Below are positions 22,303 through 34,598 of a DNA stretch of 55,707 nt, in pieces. Every line of letters begins with the position of its first letter. Within the stretch, counting starts at the first letter, position 1. The notes below the pieces were generated by a model. That model saw only the letters and a list, made by a program, of their open reading frames with translations, searched no databases and was not told the DNA's origin. The DNA is taken from positions 1 through 55,707 of the forward strand of contig KN880588.1 in the NCBI GenBank assembly GCA_000934385.1, given 5' to 3'. A program made the position numbers and the translations under genes. This stretch comes from Cylindrobasidium torrendii FP15055 ss-10 (lineage: Eukaryota > Basidiomycota > Agaricomycetes > Agaricales > Physalacriaceae).

Positions 22303-25300
22303 TTATGCCGGGGGTATGGGAAAGTGGTATGCTCTTCTACAAGCCTGCCAAACCGAGCGGACTGCATCTGCCAGCTTCTCGTAGGTTGCCTCCGCGAGAG
22401 GCTCGAAGTCCTCCCACCTGAGGTCCAACAATCGTTGAAGGGGATTAGGATACGCCCCATAGACCTCGACTTCATATGGCGGCTGAGGTACATCCAGTGT
22501 TGGCTCGGGGTCTTCTACATCAATCACATCTGTCTCCACAGGCGTCTCGAGTGATAATGAGAACGTTGGCTCTGCAGGGTGCAGAGTAGCTGCCATTGTC
22601 TCCTCGGGCGGGGACGAAGACGAGGGGATAGACTGTATTGTGGCGGGAGTTACACTTGAGGTGTGCGGATGCTGGGTCCAAATGCGAGGGAGCTGTAGGA
22701 CGGAGCCGGAATAGTCGGCAGAAGGAGACGATACATATATGGATATGAGAAGCACGAGCGATGTAAGGAGAAGCAGGGGGAGGGTGTATTTGGCTGTCAT
22801 TAGAGTCCCTGGCCGCTTGGAATTGGTCACTGTCAAATGAACAATGGGATAGAAGAATGCTGAAATGGAGAATTGAAGCAAATGGCCGCGCGCCCCAGAA
22901 AAGGAAAGATTTGTCCTCTCTGTATCGACATCGAAAGCTACCGGAAAGAATGAGCCTCGAAATCAGGACAGCGGCGGGAGTGAATCGAAACGAACCAGAG
23001 TTGTCCTCGATGATGACCTCTAATCTGCCCACAGGCAGAGCAAATGTTGGGAGGAACACATCAAATCCAACAGTGTTCTTCTTGCCCTTGACATCGGAAG
23101 GAAGCTGAACAACATAGTCGACAACCACCCTCCCTGAGGGTATACCACCGCCATGCACTCGCACCCAACTGATCCACTCCTTCCCGCTCATCTGGCCAAA
23201 CATGACACCACCGTCTCCCACAACAGATACTTCCCCAGACGAGGGATTGGCGGCCGCCACTGTGTCGAAATGCACCGGTGTGCCGTCTACACTCACACTG
23301 GCAATGTCCACCCGTGGCTGGTTCCCCTCTTTGTCAGGGTATCCCAGGCCGAACTCGAGCGATTCGGTGTCGGTCGAGGTCAGACTGACTCGCACTGCAT
23401 ATGCATTTGGAAGAGCACTTCCCTGTGTTTTCAAGGGTGTCACGACGGCGTGAACGTACGGAATGATAGATGGTCCATCATGAGGCTGGACAAACGAAAG
23501 TGCCTTCGAAAGGGACGTCGAGGAAATATTCGCAGAAGTATTTGCAGAGCCAGGTGTCCGGGGGCGAGGGGCAGAAGATTTGAGGATGCCATTGGGCTGG
23601 CTCGGAGGGAGTGTTCGGTAGGCAATCCGTCCGCCCTCAGTGCCACACTTGGTGTTGGCGCCCTTTTGCAATACTGTTTTGCGCGCCTGAGGGTCATGTC
23701 GGTAGTCTCCGACAGTGTTGTATACCTCGACAGTAGCCGCTCCCTTGTCCACCTCGTTCCGAACCATCGTCGCGGTCGTTGAGCTTTCTCCAACAAATAT
23801 AGAAAATTGAGGGAGCACCACTGGTTGAGGGTCCGAAACGCTGCCAAACCGTGCGACCTCAGTCGCAGCAGGCGTTGATGTGTGTTGACTCCGAGTGGGT
23901 TTCGGGACAATTAAAATCGTCCCAGAAATAGAGAACGTAAATATGTTGTGGTTGGGTGGGATGAACTCGTTGATATTGACATGGATCATGATGGGCTGTG
24001 ATGGCGGAGGAGCCTCCAGGAGGCCTTCGGACTGTGAAAGATTGGAGGTGGATGTTCCTACTGAGGGGATGGTCGATACCGAGCCTTCAAACGAATATTC
24101 TGCGATGTTGTTGGTCCCTGGTAAGGGGGCGCGCAGCAAAGAGGCTGAAGAGGACGTGCTGGACGACGCTCGTGACCGAAATCCAGAGGACGTTGGCGAG
24201 CCTATGTCCCCTTCGAAGGACTCGCCATGTTTAAGCCGTGGTGTGGGTACCCCAGCGTCAAAGCCCATAAACCCATCACCACCAGTAACCTCCCATCCAG
24301 TGCGAGACTCGGAAACCCAATATACATCGGAACTCTTGGCTGTCAAACCGACTTCGAGTGCCAGATGGGTAGCGACACCGTCGTACCACAAGCCTTTGCA
24401 TGTCGCTCGATAATCAATATCCATGATAATTCCTTCAGAGCCGCTTCTAGAGGTATCTGGGTCTCGCATTTTCCCCTTGACCACACAGGTCATGTCACCT
24501 TTGACCTCCCGCACACCGACACGCCGCCGCCCGTCAGAGTGAGAGATCTGCTTTGGCTTTGCCCAACGAATGCGAATACGTTCTGTAGACGGAAAGCTTC
24601 CGTTCAGGCTCGAACCATCGGTGGAGCCTGTGGGAGATGAATCGCTGGACTCGTCGTCTGCAAAACTATGGACGGATTGCCGTCTGGACAGCTTAGACTG
24701 CGCTCTGGTGACCGGAGGTTCTGAGGCGAGGTCCCATGTACCACCATCGTCGTCCGACAAAGACGCGGTCGATGCCGAGCTGTCGCGGGGAGGGAAGATG
24801 CGAAGCTTGATTGTGTTGTTGAGGCATTTCGTAGGCGCTGGGATGGACAGCTGAAAGCTTATTAGCATCGAACATTCTCGAACACTAGGTAGTGCGTGGC
24901 TTACCAGGTAGGGCGACCGAGGTGGCCGCGATACGTAGGGAACGAGCATCTCAATTGCGGCCATGAAGTGGGCGTGGGGGCGATCGCTCAAAGACATCCG
25001 TCTGCTTTGGCCAAAACTGATTTTTGATGAAGGTTCGGCAGGCTCAGGTATGTACTTTGGCACCACGAACGACACATTGTACCCGCTAACCACAATTGAC
25101 CCGCTATACTTCTCATCCACAAGTCCGTTGTCGCCGTTACTGGTCGTACTACTCGATGACGCCCGGTAGACAGACGCGCCTGGATCGATGGCAAAAGCGT
25201 CATTGAAGGTTATATTCGACCGTGAAGAAAGGCATAGAGAACGCGCTGCACGGTGCAGCAGAGGTGCAGCCTTGGGGTCGAAATGGTAGGGCACGGAATT

Positions 25301-25743
25301 GCTGTCCAATGGGTGGACGTGCGAGGTCACAACCTTGATATTGTCCTCTAAAGTCGCAGTTTGAATCTTAATCCTAAGTCGCAAATCTCGCTGAAGTCAA
25401 ACGTACCTGGGAATAGTGGTATGCTCATGCCTGGGTCCACCGAATCAACAGGCAAGGACAGCTACACATTCCCGTTAACCACTGTGTTCACTCTGCAAAA
25501 AGCACCACACACCTTGAGATACATCTTAATTCCAACAGAGTCTCTATCTTTCTTGGCCCGGCCTTCAATAGCGACGCGGTTGACAATGTTTAGCCTCTGT
25601 ATGCCCAACGTATTCATCACTGTCGGCGACTGGCTGGATACGGATCCCGGTGGACTGGTCCCATGTCTTCGCACAGGCGTCTCCGCATCGAATGGACTCC
25701 GAGATCGCGCGTAGCTTGTTCGTGAAGGTGTCCGTACGCTCAT
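22303..25743 (-). CDS. Unrecognised 1064-aa protein with C-terminal membrane segment, 5 exons
   Basis: Exons 25743-25513, 25461-25407, 25347-24905, 24850-22942 and 22859-22303 form one open frame. The N-terminus is Ser/Arg/Pro-rich. The middle is Ser/Thr-rich low-complexity sequence alternating with beta-strand-rich blocks (for example MIHVNINEFIPPNHNIFTFS and FGLGYPDKEGNQPRVDIASV) that could be tandem beta-sandwich domains. A single strong hydrophobic segment lies at about residues 903-923 (LPLLLLTSLVLLISIYV), followed by a Pro/Ser-rich and then acidic tail. One internal Ser/Thr block looks disordered. The layout suggests a single-pass membrane protein, perhaps of the secretory pathway, with a large domain on one side; no signal peptide is evident. 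I do not recognise the family. The last intron (82 nt) is longer than most here. Confidence 0.85.
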
Positions 25744-26803
25744 TGAGGGGGGGTGCGATATATGCGCGTAGAATAGGGCAGAGTATGGTCGAAGTAAAAG
25801 GTTAAAAGTCTTCAGGACAAGTAACCGCGCCGCCGAGCACAGAGCAATACAAAAGTCGCGTCCAAAGCAAAAGTCGCGGTTGTGCCGGTGGCAGCGAATG
25901 AACCAACGCGCCCAGAAGCAGAACCAAACAGCCGAATTCCCACGCTCTATCGGTCCGGATTGCCGCTGGGTTCAACTGGGCCCTGTGGCGTCAGGCGTGT
26001 ATGAACAGACAGGTCAAGGCTCGAGGCCACCGAGGATTGTCACCCCCGAACGCATTTCGAAGCACATTGACATGAGAAGATACATTTTTTAAAATGAATT
26101 TTGACCGCACACACGCTTCGTTGTCACTCGCCCGTCGCACACAAGGCTTCTAGACAAGAACAACATCGTCTCCACTTCGGAAATCAGTTGGTGTATTTTT
26201 CCCAGATACTCTCAGCTTCCTCAAAGCCGACGATTGGAGGTTTCAATATTGATTCCAAGATAACACCTCGAACCATGCAGACGGGCGGTCACCGCAACGT
26301 TCTGGTTATTAGTACTCTTTCAATTAGCGACACGACCCGCAACACATGGACTTATAGCTCCATGGCATTGGAGAGACTTACGGCGGCTGGGAAAGTCATG
26401 ATTTTTACCTAGAAAGTTACCTTCCCGTCAAGATGCTACACGCCTCATTGCGCCTCATTCTCCGCAAGCAGTCCACCTAGGCATTTGCGGCTGAGAACTT
26501 GCTCACTTGTGATTGAGGTGTCCTAAATATCCAATGGACCACGGCCGTTCCCATACCTCGCTTATGGTTTGTCTGCGCTCCCCCTTCCAGTTTGCAAGTA
26601 ACGCCGGCGCACATGCTCCCGGAAAACTTTTGCGCCAAGATGGCGAGCCGATATCTCATTTTGCGTTGACCGGGAAGGTCTTATACATTGTACACTAATA
26701 GTAGACGTGAGGCAGGAAAAGAATTTACAACGGAAGAAAAGTCCGAGAAACCAAATGAAGCAGGGCAGTCGTGAAGCTAAAGACCGCATCTGCTTGAGGG
26801 ACC
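25744..26803. other. Intergenic, nothing recognised
   Basis: A 1.06-kb stretch between the start of the 1064-aa protein gene and the 3' end of RPA1, both on the minus strand. It presumably holds the promoter of the former. Only short unrelated open frames are present. Confidence 0.5.
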
Positions 26804-28969
26804 TTACACCATTCCCCAAGACGACTCGATTTGCTCCAACAAGACCTTGCTCTCCTCAACATAGTCCGGCTTCGCAATTCGCAAGACCCCGTGCTTGACA
26901 CGAACCGTGTCCTGGAGACGTGTGAGTTAGAAGAGATGGCAAAGGGAAGACACCAACGTTAAAGCTGTCCTGCTTTGCGCGGATCACAAAATTGAAGGTC
27001 TTGCCCAATGCACGGTGCAGAGTGACAGTAAAATTCGGATCACCCGCCTCCTACGGACGCTGTCAGTAAGTGTCTGCTGAGTGATTATCAAGGCAACCTT
27101 CTGCTCCAACAATGTCTTCGCATCCTGGCCGTCAAAGACGGTCAGACCAGTCTCGTGGAAACCGCTGTACCAAGCCTGTCCAGACACATCCGCAACGGCC
27201 AAAGTCAAGGCATAGCTAGAACACATGAATTTATGAAGTCCAAAAGCAGTGAATACTTACCGTGCGCTTTTATCATCGTAGGTCTTGTTGCATTTTTCGC
27301 ATCGCCATTTGTCGCCATCCATCTCGACCTTCTTGTTGCACCCTTCTGTCGGGCAAGAGTCGTACGCGATACGCTCGGGTCTGATGTGCATGACCGTCGC
27401 GCGAGAAGAGAAAAACATGTCGCGGTCGCCGACCTCCAGTGCCTTCGCTTGAGCAATGGTCTTGAACTCTTTCCTGTTGAAACCCGACCCGCCTCCCGCC
27501 CCTGAGGCTTTGTTACTTTGTGGGACAATGGATGCGCTTTCTCCTTCCTGGTCGAACCAGCCACGAATTCGATGTGCTTCTTCGATGTCAGGGTCGATGG
27601 TCATGATAGACGACGACATGAACGACAGTGACCTTCCTGCATAGAGAATCAGACTGGCGTCTTTTTCGACAGCAGATGTCTTACCACCAAAGTCTCCAAC
27701 TTTGACTCCCTTGAAGGCTACGATAGGGTTCTTCTCATCCTCGCGCCAAGACTCGGCGTGCCGTCCCCAGAGTGTCAGACGGACAGAGTTTTTGGAGTCG
27801 TCGACGAGCGTCAACTCCCTCTTCTTATTCTACCTCAAGGTGAATACATGACTCAAGTATGTTTGGACAAGCTCACCGTCTTATTAAACTGCTTGCTCGT
27901 AATTTCTCCTAGCGGTCCGCTTTCTTGCACGACGGCAATTACATCTACAATGAGTGAGGACAGGCATGGGGCTGGAGATTGTGTACGAACCGCAGAGTGA
28001 GTCCTTGGCAACGCCCTCCAGCTCGCTAATGTTGACAAAGTTGTATTTGAGTTGAGGCGCATCAGAATCGTCCAAGCACTGGTCGACTGTCAGATTGCTC
28101 CCAGAAATCACTTTGAAAGAGATTACCTCCTCAACTTCAGTGTTATTCTCGAAAGTAAGTTCATAGTCGTTGTTGACATTGTTGTACAGCTTTTTGGCCA
28201 AGTTGACGCGCGCTTTCGAGACATAATACACTTTGCCTTCTTCGATCATGTCGAAGAACTTGTCGACTGCAGCGTTGAAGCACGTAGCGCGTATCTCGCC
28301 AGACTGGTCCATGAGTGTCATGTTGCAGAGTTTTCCTTCGCCCCGAGCATTTGACCACTTCTTGATATCACCCTTCTGCATGACGCGCGCCTTGATGGTC
28401 CAAGAGTTGCCATACGGGCTGAGACCCTCGATGAAAGTGACGGCCCGAGCCCCATCAGCGGGCTTTCCAGCGGGTTTCCTAGCAGGGGCCGGTGCAGGAG
28501 CCTTCGATGTGGAGGCGGGAGTGGCATGTGACGCCGGCTTGTTTGGTGCAGGTGTCTCAGCGTCAAGTTTGACTGGGTTGCCAATGCGCTCGTCCGCAGT
28601 AGCCATATACTCGATGTCAGCAACGACGAGAAGGCTTTCTACGCGTTAAAAGGGCAAACGACGCGTGGAACTGAGGCGTGCGTACCGCTTGTCTTGGACG
28701 TAGCTGCAAGCCAGCTTGACTTTGACGATTGCATAACGCGTAAGACATTTGTCGGCTTCGCCATTCAGTTGGTTTGTCATCATCGCTTGTACATAGGACG
28801 AGCTATCAGAGAGAATAACGCGGTGGCGCTTTTGGCCATTCTTCCCTGCCTGGGGGACCTCCTTGATGCCGATGACTTGAAGAGTGAACGTTTGGTCAAA
28901 AAAGTCCGAGTCATCGGGGCTACGAGTGTGCAGATCGCGACAGACGTTCTCAGATAGATCGATGTCCAT
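26804..28969 (-). CDS. RFA1: Replication protein A large subunit, 625 aa, 7 exons
   Basis: Exons 28969-28686, 28634-27991, 27944-27877, 27823-27261, 27215-27098, 27050-26958 and 26911-26804. The product is the single-stranded-DNA-binding large subunit of RPA, used in replication, repair and recombination. Visible in order: the RPA70N-type domain (PDDSDFFDQTFTLQVIGIKE), a Lys/Pro/Ala linker, OB fold A (EGLSPYGNSWTIKARVMQKG), OB fold B (VIAVVQESGPLGEITSK, RELTLVDDS) and OB fold C with a zinc ribbon (CPTEGC ... CEKC). Length matches the family. The start at 28969 begins the protein just before the N-domain; an upstream in-frame GTG extension is not credible. The acceptor of exon 2 is the second of two AGs, and that of exon 4 is uncertain by one codon. 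Confidence 0.97.
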
Positions 28970-29569
28970 GGTTGATGTGGTGAGAGACAAGAATCGTGAC
29001 GCGAACGTGACTGAGCGTGTCGCGCCGTTGAGAGTCAATCGGTGCCGAATGATGGCCGGACTCAATCATTGACGCCACCGCCACTTACTTAAGAACTGCG
29101 ACCCCCAGGCGTTTCGGGCGCAATGACTTTAGTGTTCACGCTATTCCTTTCTAAGATACTTGACAACAGACTACTCATGAGCACGCACGGACACAATTAT
29201 GCATAGTTAATTTTCAGCCCGGATCACGGTCGCTCGTGATCTACGGTAAGGGCATCTTTCAATTTGGTCCCTGCCCATTATTGTACGTAATCGTGGGGGA
29301 TTTTAAAGAGTAAATTTAATTTTGCATTGGTCTTTGAGATCAATACCGCACGGAGGAGTATGCAGAGAAGAGGATGTTTTATAATAAATAAACAAATGCA
29401 GCAGGTGAGTAAACTATACATCTATTGTTATGAGTATGTGATATGCGTCGTCTAATGCATAAGATTAATGGGTTCCAATGCTACCGGACAAGTGTAATCC
29501 ATCCGTGGTATCTAATAGCGGGTCCGTGACCGCCCTCGTTTTTCCCAATCCCCAAGTGCATTTTGCGAG
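28970..29569. other. Intergenic, RPA1 promoter side
   Basis: A 600-bp interval between the start of RPA1 and the 3' end of the indoleamine dioxygenase gene, AT-rich around 29290-29420. It should hold the RPA1 promoter and the dioxygenase terminator. No gene was recognised. Confidence 0.5.
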
Positions 29570-31093
29570 TTACAAACTGTTTTTCAGTAATGCGCGTTTG
29601 GTAGAGTCTCTCGTTGCCTTCAACAATATTGAGAGCTCGTTGCCGCCAGTCCCACGAAGCCCCCGCTCGGTCTCCATGCGTGCTATCATGGCGCTGACAG
29701 GACAGCCAGAGGGAATGTGTCTGTGTGTTCTCGACATGTTGACGATGTAACGGCAGACGACACGCATGTGCAAGTCCCGCATCCGCTTGAGGGCCATAAC
29801 CGCGGCGTCGTACGAGTCGCGCAACTGGGGTACTTGGAGTGCCAGCTCGCGGACCGACACGGCTGGGTCGTCGAGGTATTCGAGAAAGGCGCGGTGACGG
29901 CCAGGCATGTATCTGCGCATACGGTGCATAAAGCCTTCGGTCGGAGCCGAAGATGCATCTTTTGCAGCTCGTGGGCGGTGGTCGACGGCAAGGAAGGCGT
30001 CTAGCGCATGGATGGTGGTACTCTGGCCGCCAGATGGCCCGCTCAGATCCAGCTGTTGCGCACGGGGAACTCCCTCGTACACCCATTCCGGGGTTTCGGG
30101 ACCTCGACCGTCGCTGCCACAGAACCACGGCCGAATCTGCCAGTAGAAGACGTGCGGATCACATACTGGCTGCACAGACTGAATAATGTCGCTCATGTCC
30201 TCGATAATGGACGTAAGCCGCGCCAAATCAGCGTTGAGTTTTGTGATAGAAGAAGGAGAAGTCGGGGAGGCGAGATGGTTGAAGTCGTCGATGATGCGAA
30301 TGGCCTCGACGCCACGAAGTTCTGTCGCCGCTGAGACAGCGTGGAACTGGCGTTCGTCGTCGGTCCCCGAGAATACTTCGGTAATATGCATGTTCTCGGC
30401 GGATAGTGGCGCTGACGGGTCGATGAATTCCCAGTTCCAGAGCACTGTGTCGGCGTATGTGAGGACTGGTGCCATGCCGAGCAGACGAGAGACTTCTGCG
30501 AGTGGTACAGCCAGCGGTGCAGGTACACAGACGCTGGCTGTGCCTTCGCATGGAGGTATGGAATGGATGTAGTAATGCACGAGGAAAGCCAGGTGGCGAT
30601 GGGCCTGTTTGAGCAACGATACGTCTTTTGTGAGTTCAGTTGTGTCGAGAATGGGCCACTTTAGAATTTGGTCAATTCAATACACTCTGACGCTAATCCT
30701 CAGGGAAGCACGTACCGATCTGATGTCCGATCGCCAACGTTCACTCGCGCCGCGTTTGGCTATTGCCTCCTTGCTATCGTCTTCTCCGAGAGAGAGAACG
30801 CGAGAGGCGTCGGACAGCGCTTTTGTCCACGATGCATATGTTGTAGGCAACGGGGGTAGTGGCCGGGTGGGAAGTAGCCCAGTGTCGGAATGAATGTCAA
30901 AGTCCGAGAGGGAAACAGTTGTCGACTGGGCCATTGGTCGTTTTGCAGCGTTTGCAGAGGGTGTCCGCGACTTGGTCATCTCCGAAGCGACGCGCAGCAG
31001 CCGGAATAGTGCGGAAAGCACATAACCCAGCGCCAGTGGTGCGCAGAACGGGAGCAGGTAGTGGCATGTCGCAAGGTCGAGGAAGCCAACCAT
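29570..31093 (-). CDS. BNA2: Indoleamine 2,3-dioxygenase (kynurenine/NAD pathway), 488 aa, 2 exons
   Basis: Exons 31093-30716 and 30658-29570, phase 0. The enzyme is a heme dioxygenase that opens the tryptophan indole ring to N-formylkynurenine, the first step of de novo NAD synthesis in fungi. Family signatures include LAFLVHYYIHSIP, WNWEFIDPSAPLSAENM, GPSGGQSTTIHALDAFL and RYMPGRHRAFLEYL, whose His is the expected proximal heme ligand. The N-terminal about 110 residues begin with a hydrophobic stretch (ATCHYLLPFCAPLALGYVLSAL is broadly apolar), which is not typical of soluble yeast Bna2 and might be a membrane anchor. Fungi often carry several IDO paralogues, so this one may not be the principal enzyme. 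Confidence 0.93.
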
Positions 31094-32355
31094 GGTCGAA
31101 TGTCGAATCGGGGGGGAGGTGGAGGAACACCCAAGTAGCGGCCACTACAAGTCTTTATACCTGGATTTGCAATCCCGACCTATCATCATATAACATTAAT
31201 TATGCACACTGGACCCTACATACCGTGCGTGGTCCTTTTGCTTCCCGAATCGAATCCATTGATCTACTCACCACCCACCCAAGCGTTTACTACGGGAACC
31301 TGCGATCCGAGAAAGAGGACTTGCTCGACTGCCCCATTCGGAATGAAGACCCCGTCAATGCTCGAGCTGGACTGTCGCTCACTCTGCCCCGAGAAAAAGA
31401 GAGATCTGGGTTGCCGTATACAGCCACCTTTCCACATACTCGCGGCTAACTCCTTCTCCCCGATCTTACTGTTCACTTCGTACTTGTCGCCTCAGTCGGA
31501 CTGGGCTACACATCGTTCGTTCGCGCCTCACGCTGTATCTAGCGCATGTTAAAAGAGAAAATACCCATTGCTCATGTGGACTCTCGAGCGCTGCTCGTTC
31601 TGGAGCCTAATCCCTCTTTCGTTGTCCTGCGTCGCTTATTGGCAACATAATTGGCCCAGACAGTAACCAGACATGATCCTACAGGCTCCTCCAGCCACGA
31701 GTCGAAGGGAAGGGAGCAGGGAGAGCGAGAACCGCATGGATTTGGACACCGTACCTTTTCGCTTTGAGATCAAGCCTTAGCTGGGGTCTTTACAATTGAC
31801 GACGCGGCATCAGTAAACCGTGTATCTCCCCATCTGACTGAGTGAACCCAGATATAACTCGTGCTCGAAGCGCGCGCCGGACCAGGGGCGCGTTTAAAAG
31901 CCATGACATGGACATGCCTACAGTCCTTTGAATTCACATGAATACCAGGGATAGTAACAACTTCGAACTCGAAACCAGTTCGTCTCGACGGATAACACAA
32001 GCTTCGTCATCCAACTGAATTAAAGGTAGTAGTAAGCCATTGTCGGTACTCCTAGTTCCTCGCATCGTGCGAATGGCGTATCGAGTGGCTCTACTGAAAT
32101 GTCACACTGGCAGCTTACAGCTACAGCACATATTCACCGGCGTGACGTTCCATATTTGTCGGCGTTACATCCAAACGGGCGGAAGTGTTTTGCGTTCGAA
32201 AATAACGAAGCAAATCCAGGACGATGCAGGCAGGCCGTTAGGGTGTGCAAATTATATAGTTATGGTAGCAATACTTCAAAAGCCTAAAGCCCGTATGTCG
32301 TCGCCGTATGCTGTCACCAACTTCCGCTCAAAATAGGTGACACATCAACTCATGC
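31094..32355. other. Intergenic, nothing recognised
   Basis: A 1.26-kb interval between two minus-strand genes, with only short overlapping open frames. It presumably carries the promoter of the dioxygenase gene. Confidence 0.5.
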
Positions 32356-34435
32356 CTACCAGGAATCGGTGGACAGGCCTTTTACCGCTCTCTCGTCGTA
32401 ATCCTGGAGGGTCTTCGGTTTCCAGGTCAGGTACGGAGAGCCGTCTGCGCCCAGGCCGGAAGACACGATAGCTTCGCAGTTGCGCTGCAATACCTCCCAT
32501 GCTTTCCCAACAACCTCGGGACGGTCGCCGAACTGGTTGACAACCGCCAGAAGAACTTCGCGCTCGGTAAGTGCAGAACCGGTTGAGTCGGTCGATGCTC
32601 CCTCGACCAATTTCTTGACATCCGCATCCGATGGTAGTCCGAAAGTGTTGTATCCACTTTCATACTGTGAGAGCGAGGCATGCTGCAACTTGGTGAAACC
32701 GAGCGTTGGGGTGCTCTTGCGGTACGGGGAATCCGGCTTGAAGAAACGGTCAAGTATCTCTTGGGAGACTTCGTTGACAGAGGCCGGTGACCAGGAGGGC
32801 GCTCCCCGCTTGTCCTTGGGACCTACGGCCTTTGTAACACCTTCAACAAAGTCCGGTGAGGCGCCATTCTGTTAAATGATGAGGAGGCTACATCGTGATC
32901 TCGGGAAAGACGTACACAGAAAGCACTCGCGACAGCAAGTTCCTCTTGAAGCCGGGGCAGCAACTTTTTCTCCGAAGAGCGAGCATTACGCAGCGCTTGC
33001 AATGTTACCTTGAGACTCGTAGGACTCCTGCTCTTCAGGGTCTTGAGTGTTTTCGTCGCCCATTGCGCAACGACATCTGACGGGTTCGCAGTGAGCTTTT
33101 CGAGATATTCCATGATGGCCTCCACAGATTTCTGCGAGAAGGCTCCATCAAGCGCGACGCGAAGGTGTCCACTGAACAGGCTTTCATACTTCGCGGCGGG
33201 CTCGCTGTATTCCAAAACAACGTTCCGTACGGCATTGAAATACAATTCCCGCGCGTTGGATGCTTCCGCCTCTTCCTGACTATCCTGTTCTTCTGTCTTG
33301 GTGACGGACGGTTCATTGTTGTCTGCGACATCTTCCACAGACGTTGAGGTGGACATGCTAGCCTTGACCAATGCAGCATCGAGGGGGCTGAGGGGGGCCT
33401 TTTTCACGGGCTTTGGTGCATGAATGCGGTCTACTTCAGCCAAAGCGTCCAAGAAGGCGGGAATGCGAGAAGGCGGCATATAGTGCGTAGCCAGTCCGAC
33501 GTTCCTGCAGTCACTGGTCAGAAGGCTCCAAAAATCAGAATCCTGCCAACGTACATGACCTCCCGACCAGAGATACGTTCGCCTGTTAAAGCGAGATATG
33601 TGCCAATTTCCCCGTCAAGTTGTAACAGCCAGTGTGTCGCGCCAACATCTGGTGTGTAGCCAATATTGGTTTCTGGCATTGCCCACATAGTGTTGTCTGT
33701 GACTATCCTGAAATGTGCGCCTGAGGATAAGCCAACCCCGCCACCCACTGTAGTCCATGTTATAAGTATGAATAATGGGAAAGGATAGGGTTCTCACTTG
33801 TGATGCCATCCATAATGGCAACATATGGCTTCGACAGAGTAGCCAATAGATAGTCCAACTCAAATCTAGTCGCGCTTTAGCATGGCACAAGGTCGACGCG
33901 TACATAACCCACTCTTTCTTGAAGTATGCGGGGCCCTGATGTTTCGTCTCTTCTCTTGTTGTACTGTCTGCCACCGCTAAGGAAGGGCGGACGCGTTAAT
34001 GCCAATGCCTAAATGCAACAAGAGAAGGACGCACCAAATATATCTCCACCGGAGCAGAACGCACGTCCCTCACCCATACTGACGATGAAACCAGCAGCTT
34101 TAGAATCTCTCCAACCCTGGATAGCCAGTCAGCGACGGAACGGACCCCCAGGAAAGCTAGCACGCGCTGTTATTTTGGGCCGGATAAGGTCTATCATTTC
34201 TTCGTTGAGTGCATTGAGCTTTTCGGGACGGTTGAGTTTGAATATGCGCATTTCGCCCCGCGAATGGAAGGTGACTGAGTCCTGCAATTCGTTGAGCGGG
34301 AAACGGGGCCCAACGCACGCCACGTACTTCCGTCTTCGAGAGCGTCGACATCATATGGCGTCCAATAGCCTGAGTTCTTTGTGCGGCGCGTGCGCCAGGT
34401 TTCGACATTCCAGAGATGACCGTCAAGCGCAACAT
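32356..34435 (-). CDS. EHD3: Mitochondrial 3-hydroxyisobutyryl-CoA hydrolase / mS47-type protein, 579 aa, 8 exons
   Basis: Exons 34435-34328, 34281-34168, 34116-34035, 33976-33904, 33865-33798, 33747-33555, 33504-32916 and 32868-32356. The first 36 residues form an Arg/Ser-rich mitochondrial presequence. The crotonase core shows RIFKLNRPEKLNALNEEM, GEGRAFCSGGDIF (oxyanion hole), GGGVGLSSGAHFRI and MPETNIGYTPDVG, including the Glu typical of active HIBYL-CoA hydrolases (valine catabolism). At 579 aa it is much longer than the human enzyme (about 390 aa): after ATHYMPPSRIPAFLDAL there is a charged low-complexity insert rich in Glu, Lys and Ser. The yeast relative Ehd3 is also mitoribosomal protein mS47, so either or both roles are possible. 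Intron 2 appears to use a GC donor, and intron 4 is only 38 nt. Confidence 0.92.
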
Positions 34436-34598
34436 TGCAAAGGCCACTTGCCGGAGTCGGCCCACGGAGGATGGAGGTTTTCGGCAGAGTCTGATCGCCT
34501 CCGTGAATGCGATCAGGCCGGGATGCCGATCGTTCCGACCCTGGCGCTCTGCAGAGTCCAGGCTACCGCGTTCGTGTTTATCTGAGGCATCGCTCGTC
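34436..34598. promoter_or_regulatory. Divergent promoter region, HIBCH/EHD3 and TBCE
   Basis: Only 163 bp separate the two start codons on opposite strands, so the promoters of both genes must lie here or extend into the 5' exons. No TATA-like element stands out. Confidence 0.6.

Noticed and set aside
23153..23782. 209-codon plus-strand open frame antisense to the 1064-aa gene
   Set aside because: It is a shadow of a GC-rich coding exon on the other strand and has no family motif.
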